Position numbers and translations under genes: made by a program. 64,000 nt of DNA from contig JARDYH010000001.1 of NCBI GenBank assembly GCA_029215795.1, forward strand, positions 226,737,654-226,801,653. The letters run 5' to 3'. Under the pieces are notes generated by a model. That model was not told the origin of the DNA and made no database searches. It saw nothing but the letters and a program-made list of their open reading frames with translations. The first letter of the stretch is position 1. Each line of letters begins with the position of its first letter. This stretch comes from Anniella stebbinsi. Taxonomy: Eukaryota > Chordata > Lepidosauria > Squamata > Anniellidae. Positions 49,425-60,648 of the stretch are shown one piece after another.

Positions 49425-50557
49425 ATGATGCTGTTGGTGGCTTTTTCACCTTTACACTGGAATTTTGTGGGTGGGGAGGGGGATGGAATTGCAATACTTG
49501 TAGCATCTTGGCAGGTGGGTCAGTGTGAAAATTTAAGGTGCTAATTACTTGTTATGAAGTACAAACTAAGAGAAGTTTGGCAATTTTTTCTATTTCAAGA
49601 AATTCAATGGATTGAACCGCTTTTGAGTTTTAGTTGGTCATCTTATTCCAGTTTCTACCAGGAGAGAGATTTTCTGCACTAGAAGACTGCTCTCTTTAGA
49701 ATACTTATCTGTCTCTCAGGATAGGGAATAATGGAACATAGAAACAAAGAGATTCTCTACATTAAGAAAAAACTCCTCAGCCTTACCACATCTTGGATCT
49801 TTTCATGTTCACAACGGGCTTCTTCAGACAGCAACCAAAAGCAACCACAGGATTTTGAATTGAAAAAATAATGCTGTTGCAGGCTATTCTTTTAAATGAA
49901 ACAGCACCATCTAGTGGCAGAATAAATCCTGTCATAAATTAGATACTGGATTATTTCTCTGTTTTTAAAACATGGAATTACCAGGGGAAACTATGGGAAA
50001 CAATCCTGGCTGTTGACTATGTCGTATAATCGACCCTCAAACTTCCATGAGTGGCTGGCTACTCATGAGCGTGCTATAAATCACTCATTTGGCTTGGCTC
50101 CTAAATTATTATTCCATTAGCACAAGGGGAGAGGTGATTTCTGCCGACTCCTGCTTCTTCTTTAAGACATCCAACAACATTGCCAAGGGGTCCCTGACAC
50201 TCAGGAGCAGATTTTCAGGGGCACAAGGGGCTGCCAAGGAAAGGGAGAGGTTGGAAAGTCCCATTCTCTGAATGGAATGGAAGTTAGGATCCAAGCCATT
50301 ACCAGAAGTGTTCACGTTTTATTGGGATCTTCAAAATACAAATCAATGTCTTGACTTCTATTTTAAAAAATCTTAAAACTGTGCAATTCTTTGAGCTAAA
50401 CCTTTTAAAGTATAGTCAAGAATGAGAATATGATTTTCAAGTAGTTTTGCAGATATTAACCCTTGTGGTATGAATGTGATTTGCGCCACCAGGGCAATAA
50501 AAAAAACACAGATCTATAAGTTGCCAGTCGTCATCATTTTGATTCACTAGTTTTTAA

Positions 50558-52686
50558 TAGGGATGTGCACTGACCCCCCGGATTGGGATCGGACCTGGTG
50601 GACCTGGAGGTTGGGCAGATCGGATCGGATCATATTCTGATCCGAAAATCGGATGTCCGATTTTCGGATTGGACGCTATTTAGAATGCATTTCCCCATAG
50701 CCTAGTATTGTGTTACAAAAACGCCTATAACTTTTTTCATTTTTAAAGATAGAAGCATGAAACTTGGGCACTTTGTAGATAGGTTAGGGGTAGTTACCTT
50801 TGAGAAATTTCAGAACGATTGGTGCAGGCATTTTGTGACAATTAATTTTTAAATAAAGAACCAGGAATGCCTATAACTTTTTCATTTTTAATGTTCCACA
50901 CATGAAACTTTGCCACATTACAGGTGGTATGTTGGGACTCATGTGTGTGAAATTTCAGAAACATAGGTGCTTGCCTTGTGTGGCAATTAATTTTAGAAAA
51001 ATGGGTAGTGGTGGGGTAAATACAGTTATGCCTTCAACTTTTTTTATTTTTAAAGATACAAACAGGAAACTTGGACGCATTACAGGTACCACTTTGCTTG
51101 ATATGTGTGTGAAATTTCAGAAAGATAGGTCCAGGCATGTAGTGGCAAGGTATTTTTGAAACAGTGAGGAAAGAAATGCCTATAACTTTTTTATTTTAAA
51201 AGTTAGAAGTCTGAAACTTGGGCACTTTGTAGATGGGTTAGGGGTAGTTATCTGTCAGAAATTTCAGAAAGTTAGGTCCAGGCATTTGATGGCTACGGAT
51301 TTTTTAGATTAAAAGTTACAAAAGTTTTTCCACAGAGGCTTGGGCTGTCAATTGCACCCCCGCCTCCCCCTCCCTCTTTTATCTGTCAAAACTCCGTGTT
51401 GTTGTAACTTTTAATCTAAAAAATTCGTAGCCACCAAATGCCTGGACCTATCTTTCTGAAATTTCTGACAGATAACTACCCCTAACCCATCTACAAAGTG
51501 AGCAACTTTCAGACTTCTAACTTTTAAAATAAAAAAAGTTATAGGCATTCCTTTCCTCATTTTTCAAAAATACCTTGCCACTACATGCTTGAAGCTATGC
51601 TTCTGAAATTTATCACACATGTGAACCAAAGTGGTAAGTCTAATGTGGAGCAATTTCAGAAGCATAGCTTCAAGCGTGTAGTGGCAAGGTTAGTTGTCTG
51701 AAAGTTGCTCACTTTGTAGATGGGTTAGGGGTAGTGATCTGTCAGAAATTTCAGAAAGATAGGTCCAGGCATTTGGTGGCTATGAATTTTTTAGATTAAA
51801 AGTTACAACAACACGGAGTTTTGACAGATAAAAGAGGGAGGGGGAGGCGGGGGAGCAGGGTGCAATTGACAGGCCAAGCCTCTGTGGAAAAACGTTTGTA
51901 ACTTTTAATCTAAAAAATTCGTAGCCTCCAAATGCCTGGACCTAACTTTCTGAAATTTCTGACAGATAACTACCCCTAACCCATCTACAAAGTGCCCAAG
52001 TTTCATGCTTCTATCTTTAAAAATGAAAAGTTATAGGCGTTTCTTTCCTCACTGTTTCAAAAATACTTTGCCACTACATGCCTGGACCTATCTTTCTGAA
52101 ATTTCACACATATATCAAGCAAAGTGTTACCTGTAATGTTCCCAAGTTTCCTGTTTGTATCTTTAAAAATAAAAAAGTTGAAGGCATAACTGTATTTACC
52201 CCACTGCTACCCATTTTTCTAAAATTAATTGCCACACAAAGCAAGCACCTATGTTTCTGAAATTTCGCACACATGGGTCCCAATGTACCACCTGCAATGT
52301 GGCAAAGTTTCATGTGTGGAACTTTAAAAATGAAACAGTTATAGGCATTCCTGGTTCTTTATTAAAAAATTAATTGTCACAAAATGCCTGCACCAATCTT
52401 TCTGAAATTTCTCACAGATAACTACCCCTAACCCATCTACAAAGTGCCCAAGTTTCATGCTTCTATCTTTAAAAATGAAAAAGTTATAGGCGTTTTTGTA
52501 ACACAACACTAGGCTATGGGGAAAAGCATTCAAAATGGCGTCCAATTTTCCGATTTTTTCCGATCCGGATCAGGTCCCTTCAGATCGGATCAGATCGGAT
52601 GGTTGATGGATCAGATCATTTTTATCCGATATTTGGTTGGATCGGATTCGGATCGTGGATCGGATACGATCCGCTGCACATCCCTA
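50558..52686. mobile_element. 2.1-kb fold-back hAT-type element built of repeated modules
   Basis: TAGGGATGTGCA at both ends in inverted orientation, flanked by GTTTTTAA (50550-50557) and GTTTTTAG (52687-52694), an 8-bp duplication with one change, as hAT elements make. Almost the whole 2,129 bp is a palindrome with its axis near 51605. Each arm carries four copies, about 150 bp apart, of a module starting CCTATAACTTTTTTCATTTT and running through CTTGGGCACTTTGTAGATGG and AATTTCAGAAAGATAGGTCC (left starts near 50723, 50869, 51026 and 51178; right mirror starts near 52484, 52339, 52178 and 52030). The ends are dense in GATCCG/CGGATC. Each arm has a second-order palindrome near 51355 and 51880. 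No transposase. Confidence 0.9.
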
Positions 52687-54100
52687 GTTTTTAGCACAGC
52701 CCTGTCAATCCATTCTACTGTACCTGCACAATATCTCTGTTGGCTTGTGACTTTGGTGTAAATTCAACAGGTCATGAGACTTAGAGAAGGACAAATTTGT
52801 CAGTTTTACTTTCTCCTGTATTTGAATTTTTAAAATCTCAAGTTCTTTTTGTCCCAAATATGGAAACCTTTGTGAATTTTGCTAAATTCTTATTAAAATC
52901 CAAAATGAAATTCTCATCTATCCGTAGGGTCATTGTGATCCATCTAAGAGCTGGCTCACGTGTGTGTATAGTGGTCAATGAGTCTCACCGTTTTTAAATT
53001 TCGATGAGTTAACATCTTGATAATTAATCTGTGAGTGGTGCATTCGTATATGCAAGTTATCATTCAATGCTGTGGTCTGCAGCAGATGAAACACTGCATG
53101 TGTGACCTGTCCTTAAATTGCCCCTTGCATTTTCTATGTGTCATTTGCCATGTGCTTATTTTTTAAAATTAGGAACCTTTTTATTGCTGCAGCTAGTGTT
53201 GCTGTGTGAAAATGGAATGCCTTGGATGCGAAGAATGTTGCTTCTATTCTATGATCCTTAGGAATTGCTGGTATAGTTTGAAATCTTGTTTTATTGAAGT
53301 CTCCTGCCTATTACCTGGACCGTTCTGTGTAATTCTCATGTGACTAATGAATTGCCTTGCAGAAAGCATCTTTAGCTGGGTGCTGCCACAAGCTGTGTAT
53401 TTGTGTTCTGAAATATTTTGGTGTGGGTAGGCCTATACTGGTGACATCCTTATTTGTATGAAACTTTTCGAAAGGAGCATAGACGATCTATTCTAACAGG
53501 CACCACAAACGCATGGCCCTGCCAGGGAAGAAGTATTAAAAGGTACAAAATAGTTCTACGGAATATGAAGAAAGTGCAATAAAATTGAACCTGAAGAATA
53601 ATCTGTATGTATTAGTTAGAAGCATAAGTCTGTGTCAAAAGAAAGTATATCTCTTTAGAGCTCAATAGATGCTTAATGGTGGGGCAGAGCTCCATTTCAG
53701 AGGGGGACAATGTAGTGTTTCAGTCTGCAAGTCTCCGTTAAAGCTGTTCTTTTTATAGAAATAGGAATATTTTTTATCTTCAGACATAGGCTAGCTTCAA
53801 ACATAGTTGTGGAACTGAGTGATGAAGTTGGACTTCATACTATACATGGTTTAACCTAGTCTATACTGTAACAAGGAAAATATTTATTTTTTTAACAGTT
53901 GCTTTAATATTGCTGCTGCCTCTGGTTGTAAATAATGTGTCTAAATGTTGCATTTTTGTATACTGACTCCCCTTCCCCCCAAAGTGTATTTTTGTAAAAT
54001 GGCAACTTTTGCTATATTCTTCTTTGCCATTTGTTTCTGTGAAGCATAACCTCTTTTAAATAATAAAACCATGATGTCTAGGAAATGTATTCCGTTTTGC
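52687..54100 (+). other. Unique AT-rich sequence, probable distal 3' UTR of ACVR1C
   Basis: No repeat recognised except the target duplication at the start. Contains AATAAA at 53578 and 54062 and T-rich stretches. No ORF with coding character. Confidence 0.45.
54062..54067 (+). terminator. Possible distal poly(A) signal AATAAA
   Basis: AATAAA in an AT-rich unique stretch. The nearest downstream sequence is TTCCGTTTTGCTCCAGTGTTTT, with T- and GT-rich bases 25-50 bp on, as cleavage sites usually have. It is the last such signal before the intergenic repeats resume at about 54130. Confidence 0.4.
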
Positions 54101-54456
54101 TCCAGTGTTTTCCAAAAGCCAATTGTTAAAGCAGGGGCGTTGAACCTTTTTTCAGCCAGAGGGCCGGATGCAATTTTGGAGAACCTCTCAGGGGCTGCAT
54201 TACAGTGATGGGTGGGGCCAAAGGCACAGAAGTGGAGCCAAACTTCCAGCATATTTTAGCCAAAGCTTGCACGTTAGCTCTTACTGCCAGTAACTGATCC
54301 TGAGGAGAAGCATTTCAATCTTTCAGAATGGGGAAAAAACGCTCTGCAACTTGGGAAACCAACAAACGGTCGGGGGAATGAGTACGGCCAATGGAAGAGG
54401 CCATGGCCATCTGGGAAGTCCCAGAGAGCTGGGCAGGATCTACACTAATGGTTTAT

Positions 54457-54461
54457 AACGG

Positions 54462-54509
<48 letters not shown>

Positions 54510-54870
54510 TTATAACCCGCCTCTCCCTTCGGATCGAGGCGGGGAACACAATGTAAAATATAAGAATCACAAACATTAAAAAAAATTTTTAAACAAGAGA
54601 AAATGCATATTAAAACATCTTAAAATTCATCCGGATAGGCCTGCCGGAAGAGAGCAGTCTTCATGACTCTCTTAAATTCATGAAGACTGCTAATTTGTCT
54701 AATCTCCTCCGGCAGACCATTCCATAGTCTGGGAGCGATGGAAGAGAAGGTCGTCTGGGTAACACTCGCCAGCCTAGTTCTGGCTGGCTTGAGTAAGTTC
54801 TTCCCAGAGGACCTAAGTGTGCGGGGTGGATTGTACGGGAGAAACTGTTTTCAAGGTGTTACATCCTGCT
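54457..54870 (-). repeat. L2-type LINE 3' end
   Basis: Starts with an (ATA)n run (54463-54509), then TTTATAACCCGCCTCTCCCT and GGATCGAGGCGGGGAACAC; the minus strand reads into FKRVMKTALFRQAYPDEF-like sequence and the VTQTTFSSIAPRLWNGLPEE-like block. Same family as 3700-4060. Confidence 0.87.
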
Positions 54871-55225
54871 TGGTGTAGATCTGGCCCCGGATTGGGTCCC
54901 TAGGTAGGCTGGATTTGGCCCAGGGGCTTGAGGTTGAACCCCACCCATGTTAAAGCTTATCTTTGAAGTAAGATGAGAAGATATCCCAGTCAAGAACTTA
55001 TTTTTAAGTAAAAGCAAAACTCACATACATGCATGCACACATACATCAAAGCCAAAATGCTAGCTTAATTTCTTTGTGGTCTCTGTGCATCACACATATG
55101 GGCTCTGTGTCTGCGTGGAGCCTCAATTTGGGAAACTTCCTGTCCTCCACTGCCCCAGTGCACATATCCCTGTTGGATTCTTGTTTATTCCCTCAGTTCT
55201 CCTTCTTCTCAGGTTGAAGTCCACA

Positions 55226-55325
55226 GAGGGGTGGTCATGTTAGTCTGTTGCAGCGAAAATAACAAAGAATCTGGTGGCACCTTAAAGATTGACAAATTTT
55301 CCGATCTGTTTGCAGTACACTCATA
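55226..55325. repeat. SINE fragment 'TTAGTCTGTTGCAGC'
   Basis: CATGTTAGTCTGTTGCAGCG, AAGAATCTGGTGGCACCTTA, then AAGATTGACAAATTTTCC: a familiar reptile interspersed repeat, also at 60127-60340. Confidence 0.7.
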
Positions 55326-55483
55326 ATTAGACAAAGGCTACTTTGAAATATTTAAATTCTGCCTTTAGTTGCTATCCCTGAGACAAATGCTTTAAGATGA
55401 CGATTTGAGAGAAAAAATTGGCATCATTTCCCTTGATTGAGAACTTAAAAGTGTATGTTTCATCTCTTACTCTTAGTTATAAG

Positions 55484-55840
55484 TTGTTGTTGTTGTTGTT
55501 GTTAACATTTCTATACTGGCCAATAGCCAAAGCTTTCCAGGTAGTTTATCAATGATTAAAACTTTAAGAGTACAATATAAAACATAATGTAAATTGTTTT
55601 GTAAATGCTTTATATAACACTCAACAATCAAAAATCCCAGGGCCAGTTAAAACCTTATCATGTGCTCTCAAATGCTTGGAAGGATTTGAACCTGGTGTTG
55701 AAAAGATGCGAATCTTGGTGCTTAGTGGGCCTCAGTGGGAAGAGCATTCTGCAAATGACGGGCTACCACTGAGAAGGCCCTCTCCCTTGTTGCCACTCTC
55801 CAAACCTCCCATGGAGGAGGTATCTGAAGCAGGGCCACAG
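55484..55840 (-). repeat. LINE 3' region (CR1/L2-like), with (GTT)n tail
   Basis: (TTG)n at 55484-55502, then AACATTTCTATACTGGCCAA and a 3' UTR-like AT-rich stretch; CCACTGAGAAGGCCCTCTCC corresponds on the minus strand to the ERAFSV block of the ORF end. Confidence 0.65.
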
Positions 55841-55975
55841 ATGATGATTGTAGTGTATGGGTAGGTTATTACCTATAAGCTGTGTGTGGCCAGGTGCTGG
55901 TGAAAGAACCCAAAAGAATGAGAGAGAGCCAAAAGTTCACTGCTGGGTATGTTAGCATAAGACAGTCGCCTCCAA

Positions 55976-56098
55976 TTTGGTGCCCTACAGATGAGTTAGA
56001 CTACAATTGCCATCAGCTCCTAATCAGTATAGCCAGTGGCTGGGGATGGTGGTGGTTGTAGTCCAACACTTCTGCAAGACATTAGGAAGACTGGCATA
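55976..56098. repeat. Short palindrome, 'CTCCAGATG' family
   Basis: TTGGTGCCCTACAGATGAGT, CAATTGCCATCAGCTCC, mirrored by GGTGGTTGTAGTCCAACACT. Confidence 0.6.
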
Positions 56099-56099
56099 G

Positions 56100-57430
56100 G
56101 AGGAGGCACTTCGCAGGGCCACCTGCCCTGCTGTCAGGTGCTGGAAACCTTTGCCTTGGCTGAGGTGCATGTTGAAGCCACCTTATTTAATGGGAAGTAA
56201 AAGAGGAATTACAAATATTTAATGGGAGGCAATGGTTAATAAGGGGGAGGAGGCTGAGAAAAATAACAACGGGAAAAGGCAGTCCCCTCACTGGTCTCTC
56301 TGTAAGTGCACCAGCCAGCACAGTCTGGCTCTCTCCTTTCTCTCTCCCTCGTTTTCTTCCCATAGCTGCCCCCTCTCAAGGGTGGCGGGAGGGGGAAGTT
56401 TGCTGCAGGCTCAGGTGGCCCTCTGTAAGCCATACTGCATTATTTACAACAGTGAAGAAGAATGGTCTATAAGGAATAGTCAGCACTGAACTAAAACTCT
56501 CATAATACTGCAGACATTTAAAATGGATACCATTTTGTATTTATTTTGGTCACAAATCTGAATTGGAATTGTGGGGCAGGAAATACTATCTGTAAAGGAT
56601 ACAGATAGAAAGCGTTCTGTAACCCAGTGGATAAAAACAAAAACAAACCAGTCTTTCATATAAAAAGGAAAATATTCTTTTTTTTAAGCCTTTCTGATGA
56701 CTTGGGGATGCTTCCAAATGAGGCTTTTTTGGGGTAATTGTGCTGCTCCATCCACATAATTGTACAGGTGCTCCAGACAACATCATCTTTCATTTGTAAC
56801 CCTTCCGTGTTTTCCCACTGCCTCTTTTGCTTTTATTTTTTCTTACCATAAAAAATTCTTTAAGGAGGGAAAGACGGAATAAATTACTTTTGATTGGTAG
56901 CTCCAGGAGCTTCTGTTCGCAATCACCCCTGTATTAATCCCATGGGCTGTTTGCGTATTGTGAGTTTTCTGAGATAATATCAGTTCTACATTAATATAAC
57001 AGGATTCGTCTATACATGTTTTTTTAACTGAGGCTAATCTGGATCATTAGAGACTAATAATTACAAAGTAAAGTTAACTATTACACAACTTCAATTGTCT
57101 GTTTGAGCCTATATTTTAATTCTCCCCAATAACATCCCTGTGAACTATAGCTTCTTTAAATAGCACATCCATCTATTAATTTACACACATACTAAAATGC
57201 TCCAATGTAGGATAAATTATTTAGACTGAGGAGAAGAACTAAAGGCTGGATCGCAACAGTGTCAAAGTTCCGTCTTCTAGTGTCTCTCAGGCAAATGCAA
57301 TATAACCAGTTGGACACATTGTTCCCCTTTTAATGAGGACAGTGTGCCATCTGCTGGACATAGCAAGATCTGTGTATGTGTATTCTAATGAAGGCTGGGT
57401 TCATTCTGAATGAAACATTACAATCTGGTT
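56100..57430. other. Intergenic DNA without recognised gene
   Basis: No coding exon, RNA gene or definite repeat seen. Confidence 0.5.
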
Positions 57431-57432
57431 CT

Positions 57433-57612
57433 ATGATCCAATTCACACGAAACAGCAGCAAACTGTAGATTAACACAGACACTATGGGTTATTCATGGGT
57501 TAAGCAACCCAAGGTTAAACTATTATTAGTGGTTAGGCTAACTTTGGTTTGTTTAACCCACGAATAACCCATAATGTCTAGGTTTGTTCGTTATGCAACA
57601 ACTTCTGATCAG
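57433..57612. mobile_element. Palindromic 'GGGTTATTCATGGGTTAA' MITE
   Basis: ACACTATGGGTTATTCATGG and TTAAGCAACCCAAGGTTAAAC on the left are mirrored by GTTTGTTTAACCCACGAATA and ACCCATAATGTCTAGG on the right, with the axis near 57527. Ends are degenerate. Confidence 0.65.
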
Positions 57613-58316
57613 GCCAATTAGAGATTGCATATTCAAAACAGCAGTGGCACATGCGTAGCAAGTGATCCAGCGAATTGCAGATTAATTATATGCAAGCAGG
57701 GCCATATGTGTCAAACAACCTATAGTTGCTTTTACAGTACAGTGATGTCAGGCTTGCCAATTTATTTATTTATTTACTTTCATCAAATCAGAGCTATAGT
57801 AAGAGCAAAAACAAGAGTTTTAAATTTGTTACAGGCCATTTATCAATTTGGAGGGAAGGAGGGGTTACTTGTTTATTTAAAACAACATTAAAAAACATTT
57901 GCTCTGCCTTTCCTTGAAAGCGCAAGGAAGCTATGAGTTATGAATCTGGGCTCAATGTAAACTCTTTGTGTGTGTGAACACACATGTATTTTGATTTAGA
58001 AATTATCTTAATTGGATAGAAAAACCAGGTTAAAGTTTCATAAAGATATGATTCAATTTGAAAAATGCATCTGGGTCTTCTAGAATGGGAGAAATAGTGT
58101 GGCAGAACTACAACGACAAAAGTAAAAGAGAATCTCAAAGCAGAAGTGGCAAGTAAGCCCATGACTAGGACCCAGGAAGGTTCTACAGGGCTTTCCAGAG
58201 GAAGAGGAATCAGCTAAGGAATCAATAAGAAGAGGAATCAGTTCTGGATGAAGTCCATCCTCCTTGACAAACAAACAAAAACAATTATTGGAGACTTGTG
58301 AATTGCAAGTTTCTTC

Positions 58317-58952
58317 TAGGGGAGTGCACGCCAAAAAATATAGTTTTTTATCGTTATCGTAATTTCAGACCAAAAAAAATCATCTTCATTAATATCGTAG
58401 GTGATCTGTATCGTCTTCACGATAATTATCCTTAAAAACGATATTTTGGGCAGAAAGAAAAAATGCCTATAACTTCTGTATTTTAAAAGTTAGAGGCTTG
58501 AAACTTGGTCACAGTGCTTCTGGGGTATGCCTAAGTATGTGTATGAAATTTGAGATCGATCCCTCCAACCCTCTATTTTATATTAATTTGTAAAAGATCG
58601 TTTCTGTTCTGATAGATCAGAATGACAGCTCGCCAGACCTGTCAGAATGGAAACAATCTTTAAAAAATTCATATAAAATCGAGGGTTGGAGGGATCGATC
58701 TCAAATTTCATACACATACATAGGCATACCCCAGAAGCACTGTGACCAAGTTTCAAGCCTCTAACTTTTAAAATACAGAAGTTATAGGTATATTTATATG
58801 GCAGTCCGATAAAACGATAAAATCGCCCGAAAATTATCGTCTCCGATGATTATCATAGGTTTTTCTATTGTATCGTTATCGTAACTCATGTGCACGATAA
58901 AGAGCATATCGTATCATTATCGTAAATTCTAACAATACGATACACAACCCTA
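58317..58952. mobile_element. 636-bp fold-back hAT-type element, relative of 50558-52686
   Basis: Begins TAGGGGAGTGCACG and ends ACACAACCCTA (terminal repeats TAGGG..GTG), flanked by an exact 8-bp duplication GTTTCTTC (58309-58316 and 58953-58960). The subterminal zones are full of TATCGTTATCGTAA / ACGATAA words. Inside, each arm has one module CCTATAACTTCTGTATTTTA, then TAGAGGCTTGAAACTTGGTC, mirrored at 58751-58795. The axis is near 58635. Confidence 0.9.
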
Positions 58953-59516
58953 GTTTCTTCTATAGCCTCAAGGGTTGCTAGTACCTTACTCTCCCAGACT
59001 GGCAGAATATATAATGGAAAAAGATTTAATCTGATGATGATTTGATCTGATGATGATGATTTAGGATGCATTCCTAATCAAAATTCTCATCAGCCTCTGA
59101 ACTTGAGAGGCTGACAGGAATCCAATGCAGAATGGGAGCAGCACGGAAGCAGTTGTCACCTCCATGCTCCTCTCACCCAGCATCCTTGTTAGATGGGCAA
59201 ATTTTGCCCATTTAGCTGAAACTCTGCAGAGTGGTATGGAAGGGGGCTGGGGCAGCCAAAGGATTCTTCATAAGCCACCTGCCCTCTGTCTCCTCTCCTC
59301 CCTGTCCAGAAGACTGCTGCCTTTCTCTCTTCTCCAAGATTGCATTTGCAAGCATGTAGGGCCAGTTGGCACAGTACTCTCTGCAGCTGGTGTGAGGGGG
59401 AGGGGAGATCGAACCCCTGGATTTGAAGTTGGAGAGTGGCCTCTGGCCTCGGATCCAGGAATCCAAAAAATCCTATGGCACCCTGATGCTGTCTATGGAC
59501 CATAGGATTGTTCTCT

Positions 59517-59655
59517 TAGGCTGCAATCCTATGCATATTTAGTAAGAAAAAAGGTCCTACAACTCCCAGCATTCCCCAGTCAATCATGTTGGCTGGAAAA
59601 TGCTGGGAGTTGGATGACTTTGCTCTGTCTAAACATGCGTAGGATTGCGGCCTTA
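59517..59655. repeat. Short palindrome, GCAATCCTATGCATG family, well preserved
   Basis: GGCTGCAATCCTATGCATAT, GTCCTACAACTCCCAGCATT, then AATGCTGGGAGTTGGATGAC and ATGCGTAGGATTGCGGCC mirror each other over about 139 bp. Confidence 0.82.
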
Positions 59656-59771
59656 ATAGATTTATATGCCACTTGTCATATTTAAACATTTCCAAGCAGT
59701 TTACAAGAGAATTTAAATATATTAAAATGTATTGTAAAATACATCAAAATACAATTAATTGATATAATAAT

Positions 59772-59775
<4 letters not shown>

Positions 59776-59806
<31 letters not shown>
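59776..59806. repeat. (AT)n microsatellite
   Basis: About 15 TA units. Confidence 0.9.
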
Positions 59807-59807
<1 letters not shown>

Positions 59808-60126
59808 CAATGAATGCAGTTCCATACAAATATATAACAGTTCAAAACAGTATATCAGGAATGGCTTATGAGCACCAGTCTGCTCACATAATCTCTCTGA
59901 AAATGGGCACTTCATCAGGGCCAAATCTACACCAAGCAGGATATAACACTTTGAAAGCAGTTTGAAAACGCTATATGGAAGGTGACATGTGCCCCAACAG
60001 CTGTCAATACCATTAGAAAGCAGTAGCAAAGATCCTGTCTTGGTGCAGGTAAACAAGGTTGTGCTTGACTCTGTTTTTTTCTCTCAGCAGCACAAAATAA
60101 ACAAGCTAGGTTTCAGTCCAATTTCA

Positions 60127-60340
60127 AGAGGCGTAGCTGTGTTAGTCTGTTGCGGCAAAACCAGTAAAGAGTTCCATGGCACATTAAAGGACAACAAATT
60201 TGTTCTGGCAGGACCTTGAGGTGGACTGCAGCCCACACCATGCATCTGATGAAGTGGATGGTCTCCATGAAAGCTTGTAGCAGAATTAATCTGTTATTTT
60301 TTAAAGAACGTACAAGGCTCCTTGTTTTTCTGCCCAAGTG
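60127..60340. repeat. SINE 'GTTAGTCTGTTGCGGC', longer copy
   Basis: GCTGTGTTAGTCTGTTGCGG, AGAGTTCCATGGCACATTAA, AGGACAACAAATTTGTTCTG, then ATGCATCTGATGAAGTGGAT and AGCTTGTAGCAGAATTAATC; the right end mirrors the left (TTAAAGAACGTACAAGGCTC). Confidence 0.75.
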
Positions 60341-60645
60341 TCACCATCCAGACAGCAGCTTCTTTTGTAGTTTACTCACAAGGAAGGCAGGGCTAATCAG
60401 CTGGTATTACTCAGCCACAGATCATGCACAACTATCCTGTAGACAGATTCATGGCAAGCTGCTTTGTGGCACATTATCATCACCAACTTATATTCTCTGT
60501 GAGAAAAGGCAACAAAAAGTCACCTGCCAAACTTTTCAACGAATGTTGAAGACGAGGGATGATCATTATGGCATGACAATTAAGAAACTAACCTTTGAAG
60601 AGGCCTTATACAGAGTTGGGGAAATGGTCCACCTTTTCTAGTAGG
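60341..60645 (+). other. Open segment of unknown origin after the SINE
   Basis: The + frame open from 60216 to a TAG at 60639-60641 begins in the SINE; the last hundred or so codons (from about 60330) are unexplained. Features seen: several cysteines and a charged end (DDHYGMTIKKLTFEEALYRV). No splice donor or poly(A) signal supports a gene. It may be an old pseudogene piece or chance. Confidence 0.2.
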
Positions 60646-60648
60646 GTT

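Larger units (their letters stand above)
47003..54085 (+). other. ACVR1C: Candidate 3' UTR of ACVR1C with several possible poly(A) signals
   Basis: No splice-compatible coding sequence follows the stop. AATAAA occurs at 48483-48488, 49092-49097, 53578-53583 and 54062-54067. Human ACVR1C mRNA carries a very long 3' UTR (several kb), so use of the 54-kb signal is plausible, but the 48.5-kb signal would give a 1.5-kb UTR. The stretch contains a SINE piece, a palindromic repeat, a full tRNA-SINE and the 2.1-kb fold-back element; 52700-54085 itself looks unique and AT-rich. The extent is inference. Confidence 0.45.

Noticed and set aside
50700..52500. CRISPR-like regularly spaced repeats
   Set aside because: The roughly 150-bp modules are degenerate, mirrored about a centre and bounded by transposon termini; the host is a vertebrate.
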